Assembly: GCA_009774215.1 (NCBI GenBank)
Contig: VSNH01000059.1
Span: 1 to 20,305, forward strand
Length of the DNA stretch: 20,305 nucleotides
DNA from: Lachnospiraceae bacterium
GTDB taxonomy: Bacteria; Bacillota; Clostridia; Lachnospirales; Lachnospiraceae
Reading direction: 5' to 3'
Shown here piece after piece: positions 1 through 7,206 of this stretch. A model generated the notes under the pieces. That model had not been told where the DNA came from, did not search any database, and was given only the letters and a program-made list of their open reading frames with translations. Made by a program: the position numbers and the translations under genes. Each line of letters begins with the position of its first letter. The first letter of the stretch is position 1.

Positions 1-19
1 AAGAATGCTTCGCATTCTT
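1..19. repeat. Perfect short palindrome at the left edge
   Basis: An 8-bp perfect inverted repeat (AAGAATGC / GCATTCTT) with a 3-nt TTC loop. It lies about 45 nt downstream of the minus-strand promoter at 65-93, so it would be in the leader of a gene beyond the window. No T-tract is visible on either side inside the window, so I do not call it a terminator. It may be part of a larger structure cut by the edge. Confidence 0.55.
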
Positions 20-64
20 CCCGCTGTCGCCGTGCTTCCATTCATTCCTGCAAGCGACTTTCAT

Positions 65-93
65 ATAATAGCAGAAGTATAATTGGATGTCAA
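65..93 (-). promoter_or_regulatory. Consensus sigma-A promoter pointing out of the window
   Basis: Read on the minus strand, TTGACA (88-93) and TATTAT (65-70) are separated by exactly 17 nt. The promoter lies just downstream of the CvpA-like gene and drives transcription leftward, to a gene outside the window. The envelope gene group therefore probably ends here and a new transcription unit begins. Confidence 0.72.
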
Positions 94-135
94 CGGGTTT
101 TTAGGAATTTTTTTGAAATTTTTTTAAGAAATAAA

Positions 136-537
136 TCAGAGCACATAAATTCCAAAATAAGCCAGCACTTTGTATGAAACATATGTCAACAGGCACGCCT
201 CTGCGGCACCCATGACTGCACCCAAGAATTTATTAATACCGCTTACTATGGAAATGCTGCAGACCGCCAGCATCGGTGCAAAAATCAAACGGCACAGTTT
301 AAAAAAAATTCCAAGCAGAACCAGCGCAATAATGCACGCCGTCAGAATATGCATTGATTTGCTCATGGCGCTGCTAACCGCAAGAAGAATCAACGCCACA
401 CACGCCAGAGAAACCACGCCTGACAAAAGATTGACAATTTCCTGCATCATGCCGCAGGCATGTCCTCCCCGGACTCTCCATATAAATAGTACAAGTACAA
501 CCGCCGCAAAAGCGAACGTAACCAATTCCTGTCTCAT
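136..537 (-). CDS. CvpA-family integral membrane protein
   Basis: A 133-aa protein made almost entirely of hydrophobic segments, with about four membrane spans near residues 5-20, 33-55, 62-85 and 100-128. Two features fit the CvpA family: a short basic and glycine loop followed by an EIVNLLSG-like segment (about 23-40), and INKFLGAVMGAAEA (about 101-114) where the family has an N-(R/K)-x-x-G-A-x-x-G motif. In enterobacteria CvpA is needed for colicin V production and also matters for envelope homeostasis; its biochemical role is unknown. The ATG lies 18 nt after the DUF5711-like stop with only a weak GGGTTGA ribosome site, so translation probably depends on the upstream gene. The family call is by motif and topology only. 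Confidence 0.72.
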   Translation of the reverse strand: MRQELVTFAFAAVVLVLFIWRVRGGHACGMMQEIVNLLSGVVSLACVALILLAVSSAMSKSMHILTACIIALVLLGIFFKLCRLIFAPMLAVCSISIVSGINKFLGAVMGAAEACLLTYVSYKVLAYFGIYVL

Positions 538-555
538 CGTAATATCAACCCGAAT

Positions 556-1764
556 TTATCTTAACTCTATTGTATCAATGGATTCCGGCGTTACCACCAT
601 ATAGGTGTAGGACGCACTTTGAGGTATCAGCATCAAAGCCGTCTTGTTAAATTTACCGGCATATTTCTCCATACCTCTGCTGTTATAGATCTGGCAGTCA
701 GATTCATTGTAAATAATGATCTGATCACCATGGAACAAAATATCCCTGCACTCTATATCATATGTAATGGAACACACAAAGTCGCCGGACTTATTGTACA
801 CATCCAGTCTGTATCTGCTGCCGCTTTCCATGCTGTTGAAGACCAACCCCACATATTCACTCCCGTAATAAACGCCCCGCACCTCTTCATCCAGCAATTT
901 TTCCGCTATACTGAGAGGCTTCTGTGCGCCGCCGAAAAACATAATTCTATCATCGGACACCGCGAAAAGAGACCGATTATCAATAAAACGCGCAAACGGC
1001 ACTACCGTGTCTATGTAATCATAGCCACTCACGTAATTATCCGTATTGTTTTGCCCCACCGCGCCAAAATTATAAAAGGCCACACTGGACTTCATATGCC
1101 CACCGTCCACATACAGATAGGAAACACATACCAGCTCTCCGCTTGGTGAAATAGATACCTCCGCAGGATAGCCGCTTTCTTTCATAGTCGTACGGAAACG
1201 CACCAGCTCTTTCCCATTTGCATCATATAGACATATCAAAGTGACATCCGTGTCATCCAGCACTGCTGCCACGACACCGCCTGCGGATACGCAAAAATCA
1301 CGTACCGGCCGATTGGTTGTAATGCTGCCCAGCACAGAATCTGTGTTCATTACATAAATTTCCCTGCCATTATAATCCCCGACTGCCACAACATTCTGAT
1401 TAATATCCACCATGGGATTCTGCATTTCGAAAGTCTGATTCCACACCGCATTTCCTTTGGTGTCCATACAACTGATGCCGTCTTTACTATATGTAAGAAG
1501 ATGCGACGCAAAAGGCATCATCTGTGCATCCGACGGAATCTTGATTTCCACAGTTGAAAGCTCCACGCTCTCTGTATAGACCTTATTCTTCCACTGTATA
1601 AAAGCCACTGCCCCCAAAGCAGCAAGCAGCATCAGCACAAGCGTTATCCTGTAAAGCACGGTAAACTTATGGCTCCTGATCTTTTCCCGATAACTGACTC
1701 TTGGCGGCCTTGGCTCCTTTTCCCGCTTTTCTTTTTTTCTGAAATATTCTCTGATATTCGCCAT
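556..1764 (-). CDS. DUF5711-like membrane-anchored beta-propeller protein
   Basis: About 402 aa from the ATG at 1764. I chose this start because AAGGA lies 8 nt upstream; the frame stays open to 1803 without a ribosome site. Residues 1-35 are basic and charged (cytoplasmic). One membrane span follows at about 38-57, then roughly 340 residues outside the membrane. The outer part has repeated short beta-strand-like blocks (such as GKELVRF and GDFVCSI, each followed by hydrophobic strands), as in WD40/PQQ-like propellers. This layout matches the DUF5711 proteins common in Lachnospiraceae, whose function is unknown. It is followed at 18 nt by the CvpA-like gene, and preceded by a long leader after the LysM gene. 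A role in the cell envelope is inferred from topology and neighbours only. Confidence 0.68.
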   Translation of the reverse strand: MANIREYFRKKEKREKEPRPPRVSYREKIRSHKFTVLYRITLVLMLLAALGAVAFIQWKNKVYTESVELSTVEIKIPSDAQMMPFASHLLTYSKDGISCMDTKGNAVWNQTFEMQNPMVDINQNVVAVGDYNGREIYVMNTDSVLGSITTNRPVRDFCVSAGGVVAAVLDDTDVTLICLYDANGKELVRFRTTMKESGYPAEVSISPSGELVCVSYLYVDGGHMKSSVAFYNFGAVGQNNTDNYVSGYDYIDTVVPFARFIDNRSLFAVSDDRIMFFGGAQKPLSIAEKLLDEEVRGVYYGSEYVGLVFNSMESGSRYRLDVYNKSGDFVCSITYDIECRDILFHGDQIIIYNESDCQIYNSRGMEKYAGKFNKTALMLIPQSASYTYMVVTPESIDTIELR

Positions 1765-1881
1765 CTGTCGTATCCTTAAAAGGTGGTTGCAGCCGCAGTG
1801 CACGCTTGATTCCGCTTCGCTCCATCTCGCTCACGGGCTTTTTACGCTCCGCTTTGGTCCGTGCTAAACAAGCGCCGCTAT

Positions 1882-1938
1882 CACTACGCAATCTGGAAAA
1901 ATCGTCAGCAAGCTGCCATTTTCCCATCTTACGTAGTG
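1882..1938. repeat. Long imperfect hairpin in the leader of the DUF5711-like gene
   Basis: Three nested inverted repeats share one axis: CACTACG (1882-1888) with CGTAGTG (1932-1938), GGAAAA (1895-1900) with TTTTCC (1919-1924), and CAGC (1906-1909) with GCTG (1912-1915). The structure lies in the roughly 200-nt stretch between the LysM stop and the DUF5711-like start, which holds no convincing gene. It has no T-tract, so it is not an obvious terminator. It could be an RNA leader structure or the remains of a palindromic repeat. Confidence 0.5.
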
Positions 1939-1962
1939 GCACTGCTCATTGCCAACGCGTAC

Positions 1963-1971
1963 ATTATACCA
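1963..1971 (-). promoter_or_regulatory. Possible extended -10 promoter for DUF5711-cvpA
   Basis: The minus strand reads TGGTATAAT, a perfect -10 with the TGn extension, about 200 nt upstream of the DUF5711-like start and 18 nt past the LysM stop. No TTGACA-like -35 lies at 16-18 nt, so the call rests on the extended -10 alone. If active, the transcript would carry the hairpin at 1882-1938 in its leader. Confidence 0.42.
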
Positions 1972-1988
1972 CAGCGTCGGCTACTTTT

Positions 1989-3185
1989 CTATGGCAGGAT
2001 TATTCTTTGGCCGAATCGGATTTTGTCGGGATCCGATATCTCGTTTATCTCACAGATTTTTTCTACGCGGGAAATATCCCCGTAAATTTTCTGGCTAATC
2101 GTATAGAGTGTGTCTCCCTGTTCTACTTCATAATATCTGGTTATATTTCTGGAAAGCGCTTCCTCGTTTTCCTCCTCGCCCTGCTCCGCCGTCTCTTTTC
2201 CGTCCTCTTTATTATTCTCCTCCGCATCGGACGCAGCCGTCTGCTGCGAATTTGCGTCGTCCGTCTCTTGTGCCTGATCTTCCCCGGCTTCCTTCCCGGA
2301 ATTTTGCGCCTCCGCTCCATCGGAAATCTGCTGCGCAGATTTCAGCACGCCTTCCTCCTGCGCTTCTGCTCCTTCGAGCTCCTCTGCACCGGAATCTGCC
2401 GCCCGCAGCTCGCCGTCCGCAGCTGTATCTGCAGCCTGTTTCCGGCCATCCGCCACCTCACTGTCACGTTCTGTCTTTCCAGACATTCCGGTATCCCGCT
2501 CCACCACAATCTCACTATCTCCCGCTGCAGTCTGCGTCCTGCCTTCCGCTTGTCCGCCAGAGTCCGCGCCCCGCGCCGGCTCCCCCGCTTCCTGGTTTTC
2601 TATGGCAAAGAAAACCTCCTTTGCGGAACGGTTCAATTCTTCCATCTTGTCATAGCTGTCGGTGGAAGTAATCACAATAGCCACCAGCACCACCAGAATC
2701 AGGCACAGCTGCACTGACATGGCCCCGTGAGGCGTTCGCCTTTTCTCCTCCTTCGGAATCACCACGGGAACCGGCAGCGGCTCCTGTTCTCGCTTTTTTT
2801 CCGCAGCCCGCGTTTTACCCGTACTGCCTGTCCACTCCAGCAGGTAATTCTGCATTGCCTCATTATTATCATAAAATATCTGAAAGCCGGTTGTCCTGCA
2901 TTCGCCATCCGATTCACGCACAAGAAACACCGGCCCCGCCTGAGTAAGACGACACACCAGCTCGGGAAGCGGCTCATATCCCGCAAAAGCAGCAATCCCC
3001 CTGTCGCGGCCCGCTCCGTAAACATAGAATTTCCTGCCGTTCTCCTGACGGGATCCGTAAAAATAAATCTCGGACAGTTCCAGCGAATCGGACTCTCGTC
3101 TTAAATAGGACAGGACATATTCTTCCACATAAATCTGATATTTCTTTTTTTCATCTTTCCCAACAACTTCCGACCCGGATCCCAT
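1989..3185 (-). CDS. Single-pass membrane protein with acidic linker and C-terminal LysM domain
   Basis: A 398-aa protein with four parts. Residues 1-125 are a compact, probably cytoplasmic domain that I do not recognise. A basic proline-rich stretch (126-153) precedes one membrane span (about 156-174). About 150 residues of Glu, Ala, Asp, Gly and Gln follow (about 195-345), a flexible acidic extracellular linker. A LysM domain ends the protein (about 350-398; YEVEQGDTLYTIS near its start, DKIRFGQRIILP at the very end). LysM binds N-acetylglucosamine-containing glycans such as peptidoglycan, so the protein should bridge membrane and cell wall. The ATG follows a strong AGGGGGA site. The gene is preceded by the galM terminator and followed by the DUF5711-like gene. 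Confidence 0.8.
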   Translation of the reverse strand: MGSGSEVVGKDEKKKYQIYVEEYVLSYLRRESDSLELSEIYFYGSRQENGRKFYVYGAGRDRGIAAFAGYEPLPELVCRLTQAGPVFLVRESDGECRTTGFQIFYDNNEAMQNYLLEWTGSTGKTRAAEKKREQEPLPVPVVIPKEEKRRTPHGAMSVQLCLILVVLVAIVITSTDSYDKMEELNRSAKEVFFAIENQEAGEPARGADSGGQAEGRTQTAAGDSEIVVERDTGMSGKTERDSEVADGRKQAADTAADGELRAADSGAEELEGAEAQEEGVLKSAQQISDGAEAQNSGKEAGEDQAQETDDANSQQTAASDAEENNKEDGKETAEQGEEENEEALSRNITRYYEVEQGDTLYTISQKIYGDISRVEKICEINEISDPDKIRFGQRIILP

Positions 3186-3276
3186 CTCTTCCCCCTGCGT
3201 CTGTTATTTGTTACCCTTTTGTGGCGAGTATATCATATCCTCCCCGCAAAAAATGGCAGAAGGCGCGATGAATGAC

Positions 3277-3305
3277 AAAAGCCGCCGCGCTTCCCGCACG
3301 ACGGC
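3277..3305 (-). terminator. Intrinsic terminator after galM
   Basis: On the minus strand a 10-bp stem (GCCGTCGTGC with GCGCGGCGGC, all paired, two as G-U) encloses the loop GGGAA and is followed by TTTTGT. It lies 6 nt beyond the galM stop codon. This should end the pfk-dnaX-ybaB-recR-galM transcript and isolate the LysM group downstream. Confidence 0.85.
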
Positions 3306-3311
3306 CATTTC

Positions 3312-4352
3312 TTATACAAACTGATAAATTGTTTCCGCTTCATAGTCCTTTCCCGGCCCGAACACCGCCTGCGGGAAATTGGGGTGGTGAATGTTATCCG
3401 GAAAATAATGGGTTTCCAGACAGAATCCCATGCGGGGCCCATAGTGCACGCCTCCTTTTCCGCTCTGCTCCGCTATACAGTTTCCGGCGTAGAACTGCAT
3501 CCCCGGCAAATTGGTAAACACTTTCATCCTGCGTCCGCTCTCCACATCCTCCGCTTCCGCAGCCTCCCGCATCGTGCCGTCAGCTCCGTCGATCACAAAG
3601 TTATGGTCATAGCCCTGCACCAGTTTAAGCTGCTCATAATCCGCACCGATCTCCTTGCCGATCTGTTTCTTCTCTGTAAAATCTAAAGGCGTACCTGCCA
3701 CCGGCGCAATCTCTCCCGTGGGAATCGCCCCTGGAAGCACCGGCGTAAAATTGGCGGCATTCAGCCGGAGAAACTGTCCTTCCATGCTGCCGGAATCATG
3801 TCCCGCCAGATTAAAATAAGTATGATTGGTCAAATTGAGCAGCGTTTCCATATCAGAAGTCGCATGATATTTCAGCCTAAGCTCATTGTTATCCGTAAGC
3901 GTGTAAGTCATGGTAACCCTTTTATTACCCGGAAAACCCAGCTCGCCGTCCTTCCCCTCGATCGTGAGTTTCAGACTGTCCCCGTCTTCCTCCGCCGCCC
4001 ACAGGCCCTTGTGGTATCCGCCGTCCATATCGCTGTGCAGATTGTTCGGTCCGTCATTCACAGCCAGATGATACTCTTTTCCGTTCAAGGTAAAGGCGGC
4101 CCCGCCGACACGGTTCGCATTCGGCCCTATGGTTACGCCAAAAAAGCTGGGATTGGAAAAGTAATCTTCCCCCTTGTCAAATCCCAGAACCACATCCGCA
4201 AACTCTCCGTTTTTATCCGGCACTAAGAGCCCCACTACCGCCGCACCGATATTTGTAATCTTCGCCTCCAAACCGTTCTTGTTTTTTAGAGTAAACAAGT
4301 AAATCTCTTCCCCCGTCTTCATTGTTCCGAACTTCTCTTTTACGATCCCCAC
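3312..4352 (-). CDS. galM: Aldose 1-epimerase (galactose mutarotase)
   Basis: A 346-aa protein of normal length for the family. It interconverts the alpha and beta anomers of galactose, glucose and related aldoses in the cytoplasm, feeding the Leloir pathway. Family landmarks are all present: GPNANRV (77-82), NNLH with His106, NHTYFNL with the catalytic acid His177, YDHNF with Asp249, and CLETHYFPD with the catalytic base Glu313. I chose the GTG at 4352 because AAGGAGG lies 10 nt upstream; ATG codon 11 has no good site. No Leloir genes (galK, galT, galE) are adjacent. The gene sits about 125 nt after recR as the last gene before an intrinsic terminator, so it is probably read mainly from upstream. 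Confidence 0.93.
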   Translation of the reverse strand: MGIVKEKFGTMKTGEEIYLFTLKNKNGLEAKITNIGAAVVGLLVPDKNGEFADVVLGFDKGEDYFSNPSFFGVTIGPNANRVGGAAFTLNGKEYHLAVNDGPNNLHSDMDGGYHKGLWAAEEDGDSLKLTIEGKDGELGFPGNKRVTMTYTLTDNNELRLKYHATSDMETLLNLTNHTYFNLAGHDSGSMEGQFLRLNAANFTPVLPGAIPTGEIAPVAGTPLDFTEKKQIGKEIGADYEQLKLVQGYDHNFVIDGADGTMREAAEAEDVESGRRMKVFTNLPGMQFYAGNCIAEQSGKGGVHYGPRMGFCLETHYFPDNIHHPNFPQAVFGPGKDYEAETIYQFV

Positions 4353-4478
4353 TTCTCAACACCCTCCTTACATTTATGTTCCATTTCCAGCGGCTGCCAC
4401 GAGTATTCCTGTCAACCGCTTGCGCTCATTGTTCCGCCCTGCGCTGCCAGCCACAGTCCCCTTCGCCTGTCCGGGCTG

Positions 4479-5075
4479 TCACAATTCTACCCGGCCCTCC
4501 AGCGCACGAAGAAGCGTTACCTCGTCGATATATTCCAGATCGCCTCCCACCGGTACGCCGCTGGCTATTCTCGTCACCTTAATTCCCGTAGGCTTAATCA
4601 GCTTGCTGATGTACATCGCCGTAGTTTCGCCTTCCAGACTGGAATTGGTCGCAATAATCACCTCCGTGACATCGCCTTCCAGCCGTTTCATCAATTCCTT
4701 CAGTCTGATATCCCCCGGCCCGATTCCAAGCATAGGAGAAATCGCGCCGTGCAGCACATGATAGACGCCCGTGTATTTCCCCGTTTTTTCGTAAGCCGCC
4801 AAATCTCTTGCATTCTCCACCACCATAATGACGCCGTGATCCCTGTTTGCATTTGCGCAGACCGGGCAGATTTCTTTGTCCGTCAGCGTAAAGCATTCCT
4901 GACAGTAACGGACATTTTCCTTGGCCTCCACAATCGTCTTCGCCAACCGCTCCACCCGCGACTGCGGCATATTAATCAGGTGAAAGGCAAGACGCTGCGC
5001 GGACTTATGTCCGATCCCCGGCAACCCCGCCAGCTCCTCTATCAATTTATTGATGTGCCCGCTGTAAAGTTCCAT
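4479..5075 (-). CDS. recR: Recombination mediator protein RecR
   Basis: A complete 198-aa RecR. With RecO (and RecF) it loads RecA on SSB-coated single-stranded DNA during gap repair. In order it has a helix-hairpin-helix (LPGIGHKSAQRLAFHL, about 18-33), a zinc finger with Cys58, Cys61, Cys70 and Cys73, and a Toprim domain (from about 81, with Glu87 and the GAISPMLGIGPGDI loop at about 110-123). The C-terminal segment IASGVPVGGDLEYIDEVTL is the family signature. The ribosome site is weak (AAAGGTTG about 14 nt away), suggesting translation that depends on ybaB. The dnaX-ybaB-recR order is conserved across Firmicutes and supports the call. Confidence 0.97.
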   Translation of the reverse strand: MELYSGHINKLIEELAGLPGIGHKSAQRLAFHLINMPQSRVERLAKTIVEAKENVRYCQECFTLTDKEICPVCANANRDHGVIMVVENARDLAAYEKTGKYTGVYHVLHGAISPMLGIGPGDIRLKELMKRLEGDVTEVIIATNSSLEGETTAMYISKLIKPTGIKVTRIASGVPVGGDLEYIDEVTLLRALEGRVEL

Positions 5076-5144
5076 GTCAGAAAAATTTCAACCTTTCGTC
5101 AGCCGATCCTTTTTGTCATCAGGTCAATCCGCTTGTGTGGATGC

Positions 5145-5495
5145 TCAGAACGGCAGGCCTCCGCCAAGACCTAATCCTCCGGTCATCTTATTCATCGCTT
5201 CGGAGTTGGCCTCCTCCGCCATGCGCAGCGCCTCGTTAGCCGCCGCCATCACCAGATCCTCCAGCATTTCAATGTCCTCCGGATCCACTACCTCCTCGGA
5301 AAGCTTCACCTTCGTCACCTCACGCTTACCCGTCACGGTGACTTCCACCGCGCCGCCGCCTGCCTTCGCCGTAAATTCCTTTGTCTCAAGCTCCTTCTGG
5401 CTCTCCTCCATCTGACGCTGCATTCTCTGCGCCTGCTTCATCAGATTATTCATATTGCCGGGCATTCCTCCCGGAAATCCGCCTCGTTTCGCCAT
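5145..5495 (-). CDS. ybaB: YbaB/EbfC-family nucleoid-associated protein
   Basis: A 116-aa small DNA-binding protein that forms dimers and coats the nucleoid. It starts with a Gly/Met-rich tail (GGFPGGMPGNM), followed by a long amphipathic helix (about 14-45, MKQAQRMQRQMEESQKELE), then the beta strands with GGGAVEVTVTG and the KVKLSEEVVDPEDIEMLEDL segment typical of the family. I chose the ATG at 5495. The frame is open to 5537, but those extra 14 codons begin inside the repeat at 5536-5620 and are unlike family N-termini. The gene lies between dnaX and recR, the classic Firmicutes order. Confidence 0.93.
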   Translation of the reverse strand: MAKRGGFPGGMPGNMNNLMKQAQRMQRQMEESQKELETKEFTAKAGGGAVEVTVTGKREVTKVKLSEEVVDPEDIEMLEDLVMAAANEALRMAEEANSEAMNKMTGGLGLGGGLPF

Positions 5496-5535
5496 TTTCC
5501 CTATTTTCCTTTCCTGCATTTCATACATCTTATAC

Positions 5536-5620
5536 ATGCGAAACTTAGTGCTTCCAAGTCAGCTTGCCGACTTTACGTCTCCGTCCTATGGCGAGACGTC
5601 TTTAGAAGTACTTTTCGCAT
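5536..5620. repeat. 85-nt three-way-junction palindromic element between dnaX and ybaB
   Basis: The ends are perfect 8-bp inverted repeats (ATGCGAAA 5536-5543, TTTCGCAT 5613-5620). After a 3-nt bulge the stem continues with AGTGCTTC (5547-5554) pairing with GAAGTACT (5605-5612), one pair being G-U. Inside are two separate hairpins: AAGTC/GACTT (5556-5560, 5569-5573) and ACGTCTC/GAGACGT (5575-5581, 5593-5599). It fills nearly all of the dnaX-ybaB gap. There is no T-tract. It resembles a MITE- or REP-like mobile palindrome; if transcribed it would fold as a Y-shaped RNA. Confidence 0.75.
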
Positions 5621-5628
5621 TTCTCACG

Positions 5629-7203
5629 TTAGTCTTCTACTTCTATCTCCATGTGAACCTGACTTAAATCCACATAACTGCGCTCAAATGTCTCTCTGTC
5701 CGGCACCGTCTGTACCGTAACGTCAATCTCCCGGCCCGTCGCATCCGCCAAAAGCTGCTCAAGCAGTTCTCTATGGCCCTCCTGCTTTAAGAAATAATCA
5801 GAGGCAAGACCGTCCTCCACAACCACCATCAAACGACTGTCACCGCCCAGACTTAAACGCGCTTCTTTCAGATACCGCTTCATAGGCATATCCGCATTCG
5901 CCACAATATCCTGCCACCGCTCCACCGCCGCCTGAACGTCTTCCGGAATCGCTTTCGGCATGGGCGGCCGCTCCTTCACGGGCACCGCCGCCCGTTCACC
6001 CGCATTCTCACCCGCATATCCCTGCGCACCGGCTGCCACAGCCACAACGCCATTTTCCAACTGCTCTTCTATCACCCGAACCCGCTCTGCCACGGAGCCG
6101 ATATCCCGCTCCATATCGGGCCTGCAAAGTTTAATGAGCGCAATCTCGATCAATATTCTTTTCTGCGGCGCGTATTTAATCTGTCCCGACAACTCCGAAA
6201 AGATACGGATATAACGCATGAGCGTCTCCGTCTCCAGCATCCCGGCCTCCTCCTTCAAACGAAGCAGATTGTCCGAAGACACATCTATGATATCCTCAAT
6301 GTCGTCTGCGGACTGCAACAGAAGAAGATTTCTCAAATACCATGTGAAATCTGTCACAAACTGCGAAAGCTCCCGTCCCTGCATGACGATCTCTTCCAGC
6401 AGCCCGATACAGCCGGTCACCTCACGGCCAATCACATGGCGCAAAAGCCTGCTGAACACCTCCGTGTCCACCGCGCCCAGAACATCCAGCGCCTTGTCAT
6501 AAGTCAGTTCCTGCCCGAAGTGAAAGGCGATACACTGATCCAACAGACTGAGTGCGTCGCGCATGGAGCCGTCGGCGGTCTTCGCAATATAGCGGAGCGC
6601 TTTCTCCTCCACCTGCACCTGTTCCTTCTCCATCAGCTCCCGCAGCCGCTCCGCAATCGTCTCTATCGATATCCTGCGAAAATCATAACGCTGGCAGCGG
6701 GACAAAATAGTAATCGGTATTTTGTGCACTTCGGTTGTCGCCAGAATAAAAATCACATAGGATGGCGGCTCCTCCAGCGTCTTTAACAGGGCGTTAAAGG
6801 CACCGATGGAGAGCATATGCACCTCGTCTATGATATAGACCTTAAACCGGCCTTCCGCGGGAGAATAAGACACCTCCTCCACAATCTCACGGATATTGTC
6901 CACGCCGTTATTGGAGGCAGCATCGATCTCAATTACATTCATGCTGGCGCCCGCCGCAATCGCCTTACAGCTTTCACATTCTCCGCAGGGGCTTCCCTCC
7001 ACGGGATGCTCACAGTTCACCGCACGCGCAAATATTTTTGCTATGGAAGTCTTACCCGTCCCCCTCGTCCCACAGAAGAGATACGCATGGCCGATACGGT
7101 CTGCCTTAATCTGGTTCTGCAGGGTGGTAACTATGTGCTCCTGCCCTTTGACTTCCTCAAAGCAGCCCGGGCGGAACTTACGATACAGCGCTGTATACGA
7201 CAT
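5629..7203 (-). CDS. dnaX: DNA polymerase III subunit gamma/tau
   Basis: The 524-aa clamp-loader ATPase that opens the sliding clamp and ties the replisome together. Landmarks: Walker A GTRGTGKT (45-52), zinc-module cysteines at 64, 73, 76 and 79, Walker B IIDEVHM (about 124-130), ATTEVHK sensor 1 (about 155-161) and SRC arginine-finger motif (168-170). A collar domain follows to about 365, then a variable linker and a C-terminal domain ending in an acidic tail. I noticed no obvious A-rich slippery site, so a shorter gamma form made by frameshifting is not evident. The ATG lies 3 nt after the pfk stop, and its site (GGAG, 8 nt upstream) is inside the last pfk codons, indicating translational coupling. 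Confidence 0.97.
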   Translation of the reverse strand: MSYTALYRKFRPGCFEEVKGQEHIVTTLQNQIKADRIGHAYLFCGTRGTGKTSIAKIFARAVNCEHPVEGSPCGECESCKAIAAGASMNVIEIDAASNNGVDNIREIVEEVSYSPAEGRFKVYIIDEVHMLSIGAFNALLKTLEEPPSYVIFILATTEVHKIPITILSRCQRYDFRRISIETIAERLRELMEKEQVQVEEKALRYIAKTADGSMRDALSLLDQCIAFHFGQELTYDKALDVLGAVDTEVFSRLLRHVIGREVTGCIGLLEEIVMQGRELSQFVTDFTWYLRNLLLLQSADDIEDIIDVSSDNLLRLKEEAGMLETETLMRYIRIFSELSGQIKYAPQKRILIEIALIKLCRPDMERDIGSVAERVRVIEEQLENGVVAVAAGAQGYAGENAGERAAVPVKERPPMPKAIPEDVQAAVERWQDIVANADMPMKRYLKEARLSLGGDSRLMVVVEDGLASDYFLKQEGHRELLEQLLADATGREIDVTVQTVPDRETFERSYVDLSQVHMEIEVED

Positions 7204-7206
7204 AAA

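Noticed and set aside
1667..1942. 91-codon minus-strand frame overlapping the start of the DUF5711-like gene
   Set aside because: It begins at a GTG without a ribosome site, runs through the palindromic leader and out of frame into the real gene; no domain is recognisable.
1806..2717. 303-codon open frame on plus opposite the LysM gene
   Set aside because: Shadow of the acidic linker; its composition (Leu, Arg, Ser) mirrors the Glu/Ala-rich codons of the real gene.
4410..4415. TTGACA on minus as a -35 for galM
   Set aside because: No -10-like hexamer lies 16-18 nt downstream, so it is probably chance.
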